Both the position numbers and the translations under genes were made by a program. Below the pieces are notes generated by a model. The model searched no databases. It was not told the origin of the DNA and was given only the letters and a program-made list of their open reading frames with translations. From the NCBI RefSeq assembly GCF_014489615.1, contig NZ_CP060825.1:2211501-2275500 (forward strand): a stretch of 64,000 bases of DNA. Reading direction: 5' to 3'. Positions 56,063 to 64,000 of this stretch are shown piece by piece; positions within the stretch are counted from its first letter, which is position 1; the number at the start of each line of letters is the position of its first letter. This stretch comes from Streptomyces genisteinicus (GTDB lineage Bacteria > Actinomycetota > Actinomycetes > Streptomycetales > Streptomycetaceae).

Positions 56063-57169
56063 TCAGGCGCTGCGGCCGAAGCCGATGGTCGGGACCGCGC
56101 GGCGCAGCGGCCAGGGCCGGGCGGGGGCGGGGAGCAGCGACTCCAGGAAGGCGTACCGGCGCAGGGCTGCCGGGTCCTGACCCGGCAGCCCCTGCACGGA
56201 CTGCCACCAGGCGGCGATCTCCCACCAGCCGGGCGCCGAGAGCGAGCCGCCGAACTCCTGCACCGACAGGGCGGCGGTCAGCCCGGCGAAGGCCAGCCGG
56301 TCGGCCAGCGGCCAGCCCGCCAGCGTGCCGGTGACGAATCCGGCCACGAAGACGTCGCCCGCGCCGGTCGGGTCCAGCGCCTCGACCGCGATCGCCGGCA
56401 CCTGGGCGCTCTCGCCGGTCGCGCCGTCGACGGCGTACGCGCCCTCGGCGCCCAGCGTGACGACGGCGAGCCGGACATGCTCGGTGAGGGCGTGGGCGGC
56501 CGCCCGGGGGCAGTCGGTGCGGGTGTAGCGCATCGCCTCGCCCGCGTTGGGCAGGAACGCCTCGCAGTGCTCCAGGTCGGCGAGGTCCGCCGGGTCCCAG
56601 CGGCCGGTCTCGTCCCAGCCGGTGTCGGCGAAGATCCGGGTGCCCTCGCGGGCGGCCTGGGCGATCCACTCGGCCCGGGTGCCGGGGGTCAGCGAGGCGA
56701 CCGCGGCCCGGGCGGGCGGCGGGCACTGGGGCGCCTGCTCCGACCGCGGCGCCTCGTGGCCGTGGGAGACCATGGTGCGTTCGCCCTCGTACGCCATGGA
56801 GACGGTGACGGGGGAGTGCCAGCCGGTCACGGTGCGGGAGAGCGAGAGGTCGATGCCCTCGCCCTGTTCGAGGGCGTCCCAGCAGTACTCGCCGTAGTGG
56901 TCGTCCCCGAAGGCGGCGGCGAGCGAGGTACGCAGGCCGAGCCGGGCGAGCGCGGTGGCCATGTTGGCGACGCCGCCCGGGCTCGAGCCCATGCCGCGGG
57001 CCCAGGACTCGGTGCCGCGGACCGGCGCGGAGTCGAGCCCGGTGAAGACGATGTCGAGGAAGACGCTGCCGGTGAGGTAGACGTCGCAGGCCGGGTCCGC
57101 CGGCCCCCGCAGGGCGGCCAGGGGGTCGAGGCTCGTCGCCTGCTGTCGCTGTCCGTCGCGCATGCTCAC
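56063..57169 (-). CDS. PfkB-family carbohydrate kinase
   Basis: 368 aa from GTG 57169 with GGGAG 7 bases upstream (ATG 57163 is next). Ribokinase fold: VYLTGSVFLDIVFTGLDS, the di-Gly region SSPGGVANMATALARLG, and the C-terminal signature LDPTGAGDVFVAGFVTG with catalytic Asp. C-terminal RSA tail. Sugar or nucleoside substrate unknown. First gene upstream of phoH on the same strand. Confidence 0.9.
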   Translation of the reverse strand: MSMRDGQRQQATSLDPLAALRGPADPACDVYLTGSVFLDIVFTGLDSAPVRGTESWARGMGSSPGGVANMATALARLGLRTSLAAAFGDDHYGEYCWDALEQGEGIDLSLSRTVTGWHSPVTVSMAYEGERTMVSHGHEAPRSEQAPQCPPPARAAVASLTPGTRAEWIAQAAREGTRIFADTGWDETGRWDPADLADLEHCEAFLPNAGEAMRYTRTDCPRAAAHALTEHVRLAVVTLGAEGAYAVDGATGESAQVPAIAVEALDPTGAGDVFVAGFVTGTLAGWPLADRLAFAGLTAALSVQEFGGSLSAPGWWEIAAWWQSVQGLPGQDPAALRRYAFLESLLPAPARPWPLRRAVPTIGFGRSA

Positions 57170-57340
57170 CGTGGTGCTCCCGTGCGTGGTGCGGTTCACG
57201 CCAGTCTGCCTGATGCGTCCCGTCCGCCGGGCCGACACACGGCCCGGGGCCCGGGCGCGTCCGGGGCGCCCGTGACCCGGCGCGGTCCGGGCGTCCGGGG
57301 CACCGCGTCCCGGGCCGCCCCCCGGTCCCCGCGGGCGGGG

Positions 57341-58393
57341 TCAGCCGGACGGCACCGGCCGCGGTGCGCCGGGGTCCCGCGGGGCGGGCACGGTCGCGCT
57401 CCCGTCGAACGCGTACGCCTCCACCTCGGCCAGGTACCGCGAGCGGCGCTCCTCGTCGTCCTCCAGGAAGGACGCCAGGAAGGAGTTGCGGGCCAGCTCG
57501 CGCAGCTGCTCGTCGCCGAGGTCCAGCTCCCGGCGCACGGCCGCGAAGTTGTCCCCCGCGTAGCCGCCGAAGTAGGCCGGGTCGTCGGAGTTGACCGTGC
57601 ACATCAGACCGGCCGCCATCATGCGCGGCAGGGGGTGCTCCGCCAGCACGTCCACGGCGCGCAGCCGCACGTTGGAGAGCGGGCACAGGGTCAGCGGGAC
57701 CTGTTCCCGCACCAGCCGCTCCACGAGGCCGGGGTCCTCCATCACCCGCAGCCCGTGGTCCACCCGCTCCACGCCGAGGACGTCCAGCGCCTCGCGCACA
57801 TAGGCGGCGGGGCCCTCCTCCCCCGCGTGCGCCACCCGGCGCAGCCCGAGCGCGGCCGCCGCCTCGTACACCTCCCGGAACACCGACGGCGGGTTGCCCG
57901 CCTCCGCGGAGTCCAGGCCGACACCGGTGATCCGGTGCAGGTACGGCTCCGCCTCCCGCAGCGTGGCGAGCGCCGACTCGGCCGGCTGGTCGCGCAGGAA
58001 GCACATGATCAGCCGGGTGGAGACGCCGTGCCGCTCCTCGGACCGGTCCAGTGCGCGGCCGAGCCCTTCGACGACCGTGCCCATCGCGACCCCACGGGCG
58101 GTGTGGGCCTGCGGGTCGAAGAAGATCTCCGCGTGCCGCACGCCCTGCGCGGCGGCGCGGGCGAGATAGGCGTCCGCCAGTTCGGCGAAGTCCTCCTCGG
58201 TGCGCAGTACCGCCATCAGGCCGTAGTACAGGTCGAGGAACGACTGGAGGTCGGTGAACGCGTAGGCGGCGCGCAGCGCGTCGGTGTCCGCGAAGGGCAG
58301 GTCGACGCCGTTGCGCGCGGCCAGCGCGAAGGCGAGCTCGGGCTCCAGGGTGCCTTCGATGTGAAGGTGCAGTTCGGCCTTGGGTATGGGCAT
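57341..58393 (-). CDS. Adenosine/adenine deaminase family protein
   Basis: 350 aa amidohydrolase. Metal His pair AELHLHIEGTLEP, catalytic HAGEEGP, HGLRVMEDP and SDDPAYFGGYAGDN. True adenosine deaminases carry N(T)DDP at the last site followed by variable residues; SDDPAYFGGY is what I associate with the adenine deaminase branch, so adenine is a likely substrate, by inference. Start ATG 58393. Confidence 0.85.
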   Translation of the reverse strand: MPIPKAELHLHIEGTLEPELAFALAARNGVDLPFADTDALRAAYAFTDLQSFLDLYYGLMAVLRTEEDFAELADAYLARAAAQGVRHAEIFFDPQAHTARGVAMGTVVEGLGRALDRSEERHGVSTRLIMCFLRDQPAESALATLREAEPYLHRITGVGLDSAEAGNPPSVFREVYEAAAALGLRRVAHAGEEGPAAYVREALDVLGVERVDHGLRVMEDPGLVERLVREQVPLTLCPLSNVRLRAVDVLAEHPLPRMMAAGLMCTVNSDDPAYFGGYAGDNFAAVRRELDLGDEQLRELARNSFLASFLEDDEERRSRYLAEVEAYAFDGSATVPAPRDPGAPRPVPSG

Positions 58394-58426
58394 GGCCCCA
58401 TTCTAGGGGCGTCCTGCCTGCGTCTT

Positions 58427-59335
58427 TCAGGCCCTCTTCGGCACCGGGATGCGCCACAGGTCCTGCGCGACCGTCACCTCTCCGTCGAATCCGGCGTCCC
58501 GCGCCTGCCGCTCGAAGACGTCGGCCGCGTCGGTGTAGCGCTGCGAGAAGTGGGTGAGGACCAGATGGCGCACACCGCCCTCCCGGGCGACCCGGCCGGC
58601 CTGCCCCGCCGTCAGGTGGCCGTGCTCGGTGGCGAGCCGGACGTCCTCGTCGAGGAAGGTCGACTCGATCACCAGCATGTCGCACCCCTCGGCGAGGGCG
58701 TGGACCCCGTCGCAGAGCCGGGTGTCCATGACGAACGCGAACCGCTGCCCGCGCCGCACATCGCTGACGTCGTCGAGCGTGACCCCGCCCAGCGCGCCGT
58801 CCCGCTGGAGCCGGCCGACGTCCGGACCGGCGATGCCGTGCGCGGCCAGCTTCGCCGGGACCATCCGGCGGCCGTCCGGCTCGACGAGGCGGTAGCCGTA
58901 CGACTCGACGGGGTGCGACAGCCGGTGGGCGTCCAGACGGTAGGGCCCCTCGGTGACCAGCGGGCCGTCGGCCGCGACCGGCCGCTCGGCCAGCTCCACC
59001 GTCTCCCGGTACGCGGTGGCGTACCGGAGCCGCTCGAAGAAGTGCCGCCCGCTCGCCGGGTAGTGGGCGGTGACCGGGTGCGGCACCTGGTCGAGGTTGA
59101 TCCGCTGGATCACCCCGGCCAGGCCGAGCGAGTGGTCACCGTGGAAGTGGGTGACGCAGATCCGGTCGATGTCGTGCGCGGACACGCCGGCGCGCAGCAT
59201 CTGCCGCTGGGTGCCCTCGCCCGGGTCGAAGAGGATGCCCTCGCCGTCCCAGCGCAGCAGGTAGCCGTTGTGGTTCCGGTGCCGGGTCGGCACCTGGCTG
59301 GCGGTGCCGAGCACCACCAGTTCGCGTACGGACAC
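58427..59335 (-). CDS. rnz: Ribonuclease Z (tRNA 3' processing)
   Basis: 302 aa metallo-beta-lactamase: [15 protein letters not shown], metal-binding [12 protein letters not shown] (near residue 65), [29 protein letters not shown]. Trims tRNA 3' trailers. Slightly shorter than Bacillus RNase Z but complete. Stop lies 33 bases before the deaminase start on the same strand. Confidence 0.94.
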   Translation of the reverse strand: MSVRELVVLGTASQVPTRHRNHNGYLLRWDGEGILFDPGEGTQRQMLRAGVSAHDIDRICVTHFHGDHSLGLAGVIQRINLDQVPHPVTAHYPASGRHFFERLRYATAYRETVELAERPVAADGPLVTEGPYRLDAHRLSHPVESYGYRLVEPDGRRMVPAKLAAHGIAGPDVGRLQRDGALGGVTLDDVSDVRRGQRFAFVMDTRLCDGVHALAEGCDMLVIESTFLDEDVRLATEHGHLTAGQAGRVAREGGVRHLVLTHFSQRYTDAADVFERQARDAGFDGEVTVAQDLWRIPVPKRA

Positions 59336-59350
59336 GAGGTGCCGTCCCTG

Positions 59351-59707
59351 CTACCCGGGAGGCCACTGGAGGCCGCGGCCCCCCAGCACGTGCGCGTGGG
59401 CGTGGAAGACGGTCTGGCCGGCGCCGGAGCCGGTGTTGAAGACGATGCGGTACCCGGCCTCGGCCTTCTCGTCCTCCGCGACCTGTCCGGCCTCCCGCAG
59501 CACGTCGGCCGCGAGCTCGGGCGCCGCGGCGGCGAGCGAGGCGGCGTCCGCGTAGTGCGCCCTGGGGATGACCAGGACGTGCGTGGGGGCCTGCGGGTTG
59601 ATGTCGCGGAAGGCGACGGTGGTGTCCGTCTCCCGCACGATCGTGGCGGGCACGTCGCCGGCGGCGATCTTGCAGAACAGGCAGTCGGCCTGCGGTTCTC
59701 CGGCCAT
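59351..59707 (-). CDS. HIT-domain nucleotide hydrolase
   Basis: 118 aa with ADCLFCKIAAGDVPA (Cys pair), IPRAHYADAAS and the histidine triad FHAHAHVLGGRG. HINT-type phosphoramidase family. 15 bases before rnz, likely same operon. Confidence 0.93.
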   Translation of the reverse strand: MAGEPQADCLFCKIAAGDVPATIVRETDTTVAFRDINPQAPTHVLVIPRAHYADAASLAAAAPELAADVLREAGQVAEDEKAEAGYRIVFNTGSGAGQTVFHAHAHVLGGRGLQWPPG

Positions 59708-59900
59708 GCGGAGGGCCTCCTCGCGGTGCGATCACGTGTGCCGTCATGCTAGCGGGCCGCCCGTGCCCCCTCGGCCGCACGGTCCGTACCGGGGCGGGGC
59801 GCGTGCCTGCCCGTGCAGGGCGGGGCGCATGCCTGCCCTTGCCCGTGGCGGGGCGGGGCGTACGCGTCCACGGGGACCCGCCGCCCCGCCCGACGAGGCG
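59708..59900. other. Repetitive stretch between HIT and tricorn genes
   Basis: No gene. Direct repeats of ggggcgc(g/a)tgcctgcccgt at about 59795 and 59823 form small hairpins that may end the tricorn transcript. Confidence 0.35.
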
Positions 59901-62900
59901 TCAGGGACGCTCGGGCGGCGTCTTCGCCGGGTGTTCGGCGAGGGCCGCCAGGGCCATCCGGACCGCCTCGTCCAGCTGCGGGTCGCGGCCCTGGGCGTGG
60001 TCGCCGGGCGTCATCACCACCTCCACGTCCGGGTCGACGCCCCGGTTCTCCACGTCCCAGCCGTAACCCTCCAGCCAGAAGGCGTACTTGGGCTGGGTCA
60101 CCAGGGTCCCGTCGACCAGGGAGTAGCGGCTGTCGATGCCGACGACGCCGCCCCAGGTGCGGGTGCCCACGACCGGGCCGATCCCGAGCGCCTTGATCGC
60201 GGCGTTCACGATGTCGCCGTCCGAGCCGGAGAACTCGTTCGCCACCGCGACCACCGGCCCGCGGGGCGCGTCGAACGGGTAGCTGAAGGCGCGCCGCCCG
60301 CGCGGCAGGTCCCAGCCCACGATCCGGCGGGCCAGCTTCTCGATGACGAGCTGGGAGGTGTGTCCGCCGCGGTTCTCCCGCACGTCCACGACCAGGCCCT
60401 CGCGCGCCACCTCGACCCGCAGGTCCCGGTGGATCTGCGCCCAGCCCGGCGCCTGCATGTCCGGGACGTGGAGGTAGCCGAGGCGGCCGCCGGAGCGCTC
60501 GTGGACGTAGGCACGCCGGTCGGCGACCCAGGCGTGGTAGCGCAGCGGCTCCTCGTCGTCGACGGGGACGACGACCGCGTGCCGCGGTTCGCCGCCGCCC
60601 GCCGGGGAGACGGTCAGTTCCACCGGGGTCCCCGCGGCCCCGACGAGCAGCGGCCACGGGCCCCTGACCGGGTCCACCGGGCGGCCGTCGACCGCGAGCA
60701 GGGCGTCTCCGGCGCGCAGCGCGACGCCGGGTGCGGCGAGCGGCGAGCGGGCGAGCGGGTCGGAGGTCTCCGACGGCAGGATGCGGTCGATGCGCCAGGA
60801 ACCGTCCTCGGCACGCGAGAGGTCCGCGCCGAGGAGCCCCTGCCGGGTGGCCCGCCTGCCGCGCCCGCCGCGCGGCATCACGTACGCGTGGGAGGTGCCG
60901 AGTTCGCCCTGCACCTCCCAGAGCAGGTCGACGAGGTCGTCGTGGGTGGCGACCCGCTCCAGCACCGGCCGGTAGCGGGCGAGGACGCCGTCCCAGTCGA
61001 CGCCGCCGAGGTCCTCGCGCCAGAAGTGGTCGCGCATCAGACGGCCGGCCTCGTCGTACATCTGCCGCCACTCGGCGGCCGGTTCGACCGTGCGGCGCAC
61101 CCGGCGCAGGTCGACGGTGATGTTGCTGTCGCTGTCCTCGTCGCGGGAGGCCCGCCGGTCGCTGGGGACGACCTTGAGCTTCCCGTCGGTGTACAGCAGC
61201 AGGCGCTTGCCGTCACCGCTGACGCGGAAGAACGAGACGTCCTCGGCCAGTTCCTCGGCGTGCCGGCCGCCCAGCTCGAAGCGTTCCAGCACGGTCTTGG
61301 GGCCCGGGTCGTCGGGGGTGGCCCTGGTGGATCCGAGGACGCCGCTCAACGGGTGGTGCAGCCACAGGAGTCCGTCCTTGGCGGCGCGCAGCGACGAGTA
61401 GCGGGCGGCCTCCACGGGGAACGGCACGATGCGGTCCGCGAGTCCGTCGACGTCGACACGGGTCACGGGCACGGCGCCGTCCTCGCCGTCGGCGGCCGCG
61501 TCCTCGTCGTGGTCCGCGTCGAACGGCCGCCCGTGGCGCTGCGGGCCGAACGGCGACGGGGTGGTGGCCGCCAGGGTGATCAGGTGCGGCCGGCAGCCGC
61601 CGACGAACGCCAGGTCGAAGACATGGCTGTCGTAGACGGGGTCGAAGGCGCGCTCGGAGAGGAAGGCGAGGTGCTTGCCGTCGAGGGTGAACGCCGGCTG
61701 GTAGTCCGCGAACCGCAGCGGTGTCGCCTCGCTGACGATCAGGTCCGCGGTGCGGGCGATCCTGATCTGCCGCAGCGGGTCGGGGCCGGCGTGCGACCAG
61801 GCCAGCCAGGCCGAGTCGGGCGAGAACACGAGCCCCTCGGCGTCGCCGTCCTCGCTGCGGTCGACCTCGCGCACCTCGCCGGTCTCGCGCTCCACGAGCA
61901 GCACCCGGCCGTCGTGGGCGGCGACGGCCGCGCGGCTGCCGTCGGGGGCGACGGCGAGGGCGACCACCCGGCCGAGACGGCCCGCGCCGAGCCTGCGCGG
62001 GGTGGAGCCGGCGGCCGCGCCGGTGGCCGGGGCGAACTCCAGCGCGTCGTCGCCCTCCGCGTCGGTCACCCAGACCACGTGCTCCTCGCCGTCGGCGCGG
62101 AAGGTGCGGGGCATCCGGGCGCGTACGCCGGGCTCGGTGGCGAGATCGCGGGCGGGGCCCTCGCGGTGGGTCACCCAGTGGATGCCGCCGCGGATCTCGA
62201 CGGCACTGCCGCGGCCGGTGTGGTCGGGGGCGGCGGAGCCCACGTTGCGGTCCGCGGCGAGGACCCAGGGCTGGAGGTCGGCGCGCTGGCCGCCGAGGGC
62301 GACGTCCAGGCGCCGGGGCGTGGCGTCGTCCAGGTCGTCGAGGATCCAGAGTTCGCCCGCGCTCGTCCACACGACACGGGTGCCGTCGGTGGCCGCGTGG
62401 CGCGCGTAGAAGCCGTCGACGGGGCTGTGGCGCCGCAGTCCGGTCCCGTCGGGGAGCGACGAGTAGAGCGCGCCGACGCCCTCGTGGTCGGAGAGGAAGG
62501 CGATCCGGCCGCCCACCCACAGCGGGTACTCGATGTTGCCGTCGAGGTCCTCGTGGACGCGGACGAAGCCGCCGTCCGCGGCGTCCTCGGACGACCGGAT
62601 CCACAGCTTGCCCGCGGTGCCGCCCCGGTAACGCTTCCAGGCGGCGGCCTCGCGGCCCATGGTGGCCGACAGCAGCAGGGTCCTCGGCCCCTCGGCGAGG
62701 TCGCCGACGGGCCCGTACGGCAGGACGTCCGCCGGGCCGCCGTCGAGCGGCACCGCGTGCGCCCAGGTGCGGCGGAAGGAGGCCCGGCCCTGGCTGGAGG
62801 TCGCGAGGACCCGGCCGCCGGCCGTCCAGCCGCGCACGGTGGTCCGCACGCTGCCCCAGTGGGTCAGCCGCTCGGACGGCCCGCCGCCGACGGGCGCGAC

Positions 62901-63110
62901 ATGCACCTCGGGTGCGCCGTCGCGGTACGAACTCCAGGCGACGCGGGCGCCGTCGGGCGAGATGCGCGGATGGTTGACGGGCATGTTGTCCGCGCTGACG
63001 CGCCACGCCCGGCCGCCGTCGAGCGGCGCCACCCAGACGTCGTCCTCGGCGGTGAAGGCGAGCAGTTCGCCGTGCAGATGGGGAAACCGGAGGTAGGCAG
63101 GGTGCGTCAC
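59901..63110 (-). CDS. Tricorn protease homologue (S41 family)
   Basis: 1069 aa. N-terminal beta-propellers (LRFPHLHGELLAFTAEDDVW, SPDGARVAWSSYRDG, ...), a PDZ domain (ALRAGDALLAVDGRPV), and C-terminal S41 catalytic domain with NEFSGSDGD (nucleophile Ser961 or Ser963) and GWDVENRGVDPD (Glu1021); a His further upstream completes the set. Degrades oligopeptides released by the proteasome in archaea and streptomycetes. Start ATG 63110. Confidence 0.94.
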   Translation of the reverse strand: MTHPAYLRFPHLHGELLAFTAEDDVWVAPLDGGRAWRVSADNMPVNHPRISPDGARVAWSSYRDGAPEVHVAPVGGGPSERLTHWGSVRTTVRGWTAGGRVLATSSQGRASFRRTWAHAVPLDGGPADVLPYGPVGDLAEGPRTLLLSATMGREAAAWKRYRGGTAGKLWIRSSEDAADGGFVRVHEDLDGNIEYPLWVGGRIAFLSDHEGVGALYSSLPDGTGLRRHSPVDGFYARHAATDGTRVVWTSAGELWILDDLDDATPRRLDVALGGQRADLQPWVLAADRNVGSAAPDHTGRGSAVEIRGGIHWVTHREGPARDLATEPGVRARMPRTFRADGEEHVVWVTDAEGDDALEFAPATGAAAGSTPRRLGAGRLGRVVALAVAPDGSRAAVAAHDGRVLLVERETGEVREVDRSEDGDAEGLVFSPDSAWLAWSHAGPDPLRQIRIARTADLIVSEATPLRFADYQPAFTLDGKHLAFLSERAFDPVYDSHVFDLAFVGGCRPHLITLAATTPSPFGPQRHGRPFDADHDEDAAADGEDGAVPVTRVDVDGLADRIVPFPVEAARYSSLRAAKDGLLWLHHPLSGVLGSTRATPDDPGPKTVLERFELGGRHAEELAEDVSFFRVSGDGKRLLLYTDGKLKVVPSDRRASRDEDSDSNITVDLRRVRRTVEPAAEWRQMYDEAGRLMRDHFWREDLGGVDWDGVLARYRPVLERVATHDDLVDLLWEVQGELGTSHAYVMPRGGRGRRATRQGLLGADLSRAEDGSWRIDRILPSETSDPLARSPLAAPGVALRAGDALLAVDGRPVDPVRGPWPLLVGAAGTPVELTVSPAGGGEPRHAVVVPVDDEEPLRYHAWVADRRAYVHERSGGRLGYLHVPDMQAPGWAQIHRDLRVEVAREGLVVDVRENRGGHTSQLVIEKLARRIVGWDLPRGRRAFSYPFDAPRGPVVAVANEFSGSDGDIVNAAIKALGIGPVVGTRTWGGVVGIDSRYSLVDGTLVTQPKYAFWLEGYGWDVENRGVDPDVEVVMTPGDHAQGRDPQLDEAVRMALAALAEHPAKTPPERP

Positions 63111-63155
63111 ACGCTCACCCTAGGGAAGTCCGGGCCCCGCCAGCAGGGCTTTGGA

Positions 63156-63674
63156 TCACTTCGCCGGATCGGCGGTGACGGTGACGGTCCTCGTGACGGT
63201 GACGGTGGGCTCCGGCCGGGGGTCCGACGGGCGCGGCGCACGGGAGGGCGCGGTCGTGGCGGCGGCCGAGCAGTCGCCCAGCATGGTGGCCTGGAAGACG
63301 ACCTTCCGGGCGATCCTGGCGGTCATGTCGCCCTTCACGCACACTCCGGCGCGCTCCTCGGTCACGGTGCCGTCCAGGGTGATGTCCCTGTCGTCGCCGG
63401 TCTCCCCCTCGCACTCCACCTCGACCTCGCGGGGCGCGGCGGTGGCGGCCGCCGTCCCGGCGTTGGCCTCCGCCTCCCGGGTCGCGGCCCTCGCGGAGCA
63501 GCTGAACCAGGCGACGTCGAACGTCAGCCGCTCCAGGGTGCTCGTCGCGGTGCGGTCGGTGGTGAGGGCGACCGCGGCCGAGTCCAGGCCGCCGGCGGCC
63601 GGCTGGCAGGCGGCGGCTCCGGCGACGGCGATCCCGCAGGCCCCGAACGCGGCCATGGTTCTCAGCAGCCTCAT
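63156..63674 (-). CDS. Putative lipoprotein, DUF4333-like
   Basis: 172 aa from ATG 63674 (MRLLRTMAAFGACGIAVAG), lipobox AGAAACQ (Cys about 23). Two Cys pairs (FSCSARA and EVECEGETG with GVCVKGD) and a tail of Pro/Thr/Val repeats (TVTVTRTVTVTADPAK). The frame opens earlier at 63737 without a signal. Function unknown. Confidence 0.75.
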   Translation of the reverse strand: MRLLRTMAAFGACGIAVAGAAACQPAAGGLDSAAVALTTDRTATSTLERLTFDVAWFSCSARAATREAEANAGTAAATAAPREVEVECEGETGDDRDITLDGTVTEERAGVCVKGDMTARIARKVVFQATMLGDCSAAATTAPSRAPRPSDPRPEPTVTVTRTVTVTADPAK

Positions 63675-63763
63675 GGGCGGCAGGCTCCCACCTCGGGCCG
63701 GGCGCGCACCAGGGCCCTTGCGGCCACTTTCCCCCAAGGAGTGACGCCGCGGCCGGCCGGGCG

Positions 63764-64000
63764 TCAGGACCAGCGGCCGGTGCGCCCCAGCAGCAGCGCG
63801 GTCGCCGCCGTGCCCGCCGTCGAGGTGCGCAGCACGGTGCGGCCCAGCCGGTAGGGCCGGGCGCCCGCAGCGGCGAAGGCCGCCAACTCGTCCGGCGAGA
63901 CGCCGCCTTCGGGCCCCACGACGAGCACGATCGAGCCGGACGCGGGCAGTTCGGCCCCGGCGAGCGGCTCGGCGCCCTCCTCGTGCAGCACGGCGGCGAA
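63764..64000 (-). CDS. rsmE: 16S rRNA m3U1498 methyltransferase (3' end only)
   Basis: C-terminal 79 residues; the start is beyond the window. SPOUT-knot motifs IVLVVGPEGGVSPDELAAF and RTVLRTSTAGTAATALLL bind S-adenosylmethionine. The last visible codons (minus strand, 64000 inward) read FAAVLHEEGAEPL, so the frame is continuous to the edge. Confidence 0.88.
   Translation of the reverse strand, partial: FAAVLHEEGAEPLAGAELPASGSIVLVVGPEGGVSPDELAAFAAAGARPYRLGRTVLRTSTAGTAATALLLGRTGRWS

Noticed and set aside
54870..58685. A 1271-codon minus-strand open frame
   Set aside because: Only the last 338 codons are phoH; the rest is antiframe of the PfkB and deaminase genes, open because stops are rare at this GC content.
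59568..63854. A 1428-codon plus-strand open frame
   Set aside because: It is the antisense of HIT, tricorn and lipoprotein genes, with Val/Gly/Arg-rich composition and no family motif.

Overview
This is a 64 kb piece of a Streptomyces-type chromosome. The GC content is very high, almost every codon ends in G or C, GTG starts and ATGA/GTGA stop-start overlaps are common, and the gene order from hrdA through dnaG, nirBD, ppdK, glyS, znu/zur, recO/uppS, leuA and era to phoH is what I remember for the core arm of streptomycetes such as S. coelicolor (roughly the SCO2463-SCO2550 neighbourhood; recalled, not searched). I see no rRNA, tRNA, CRISPR array, insertion sequence, prophage or biosynthetic cluster. 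Both ends cut genes: an ABC exporter half-transporter on the left and rsmE on the right.

Layout. 1-7 kb: a heterodimeric ABC exporter, sigma factor hrdA, DNA primase dnaG with a gene remnant at its 3' end, and an FAD reductase. 7-24 kb: a nitrogen-assimilation region (sirohydrochlorin chelatase for siroheme, nitrate reductase nasA, a stand-alone NirB-like reductase, nirB and nirD, with GlnR-type boxes) interleaved with dgt, cutA, a SoxR-box-controlled FMN reductase, a class F sortase next to a possible substrate, a MarR regulator and a TSUP transporter. 24-37 kb: a PhoX-like Tat protein, an ArsR-type regulator, ppdK, dusB, an amino-acid antiporter, and an aldo/keto reductase-TetR pair under a long palindrome. 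36-43 kb: glyS, the zinc uptake operon znuACB-zur with a Zur-like promoter, uppS and recO. 43-50 kb: fprA, a TerB-like zinc-ribbon protein, leuA with a leucine-codon leader peptide, and a protealysin-type protease with its emfourin inhibitor. 50-64 kb: almost entirely minus-strand housekeeping genes (era, a degenerate cytidine-deaminase-like protein, phoH-ybeY-CNNM/CBS-mmcQ, a PfkB kinase, a deaminase, RNase Z, a HIT protein, a tricorn protease homologue, rsmE).

The most informative signals are regulatory and structural: an 18-bp SoxR box inside a 19-bp promoter spacer of a predicted leaderless gene; a correctly spaced a-b-a-b GlnR box before the nitrite reductase operon; the leuA leader peptide with four consecutive Leu codons; a Zur-like box over the -10 of a leaderless znuA; a 38-bp inverted repeat before the aldo/keto reductase-tetR pair; and several short tandem duplications lying on or just past stop codons (dgt, emfourin, the DUF6243-like gene, the antiporter). 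I did not find one large unknown system; the less characterised units are the sortase/secreted-protein pair, the protease/emfourin pair and a possible small RNA locus near 27.2 kb. All functional calls rest on recognisable motifs read by eye, without database searches.
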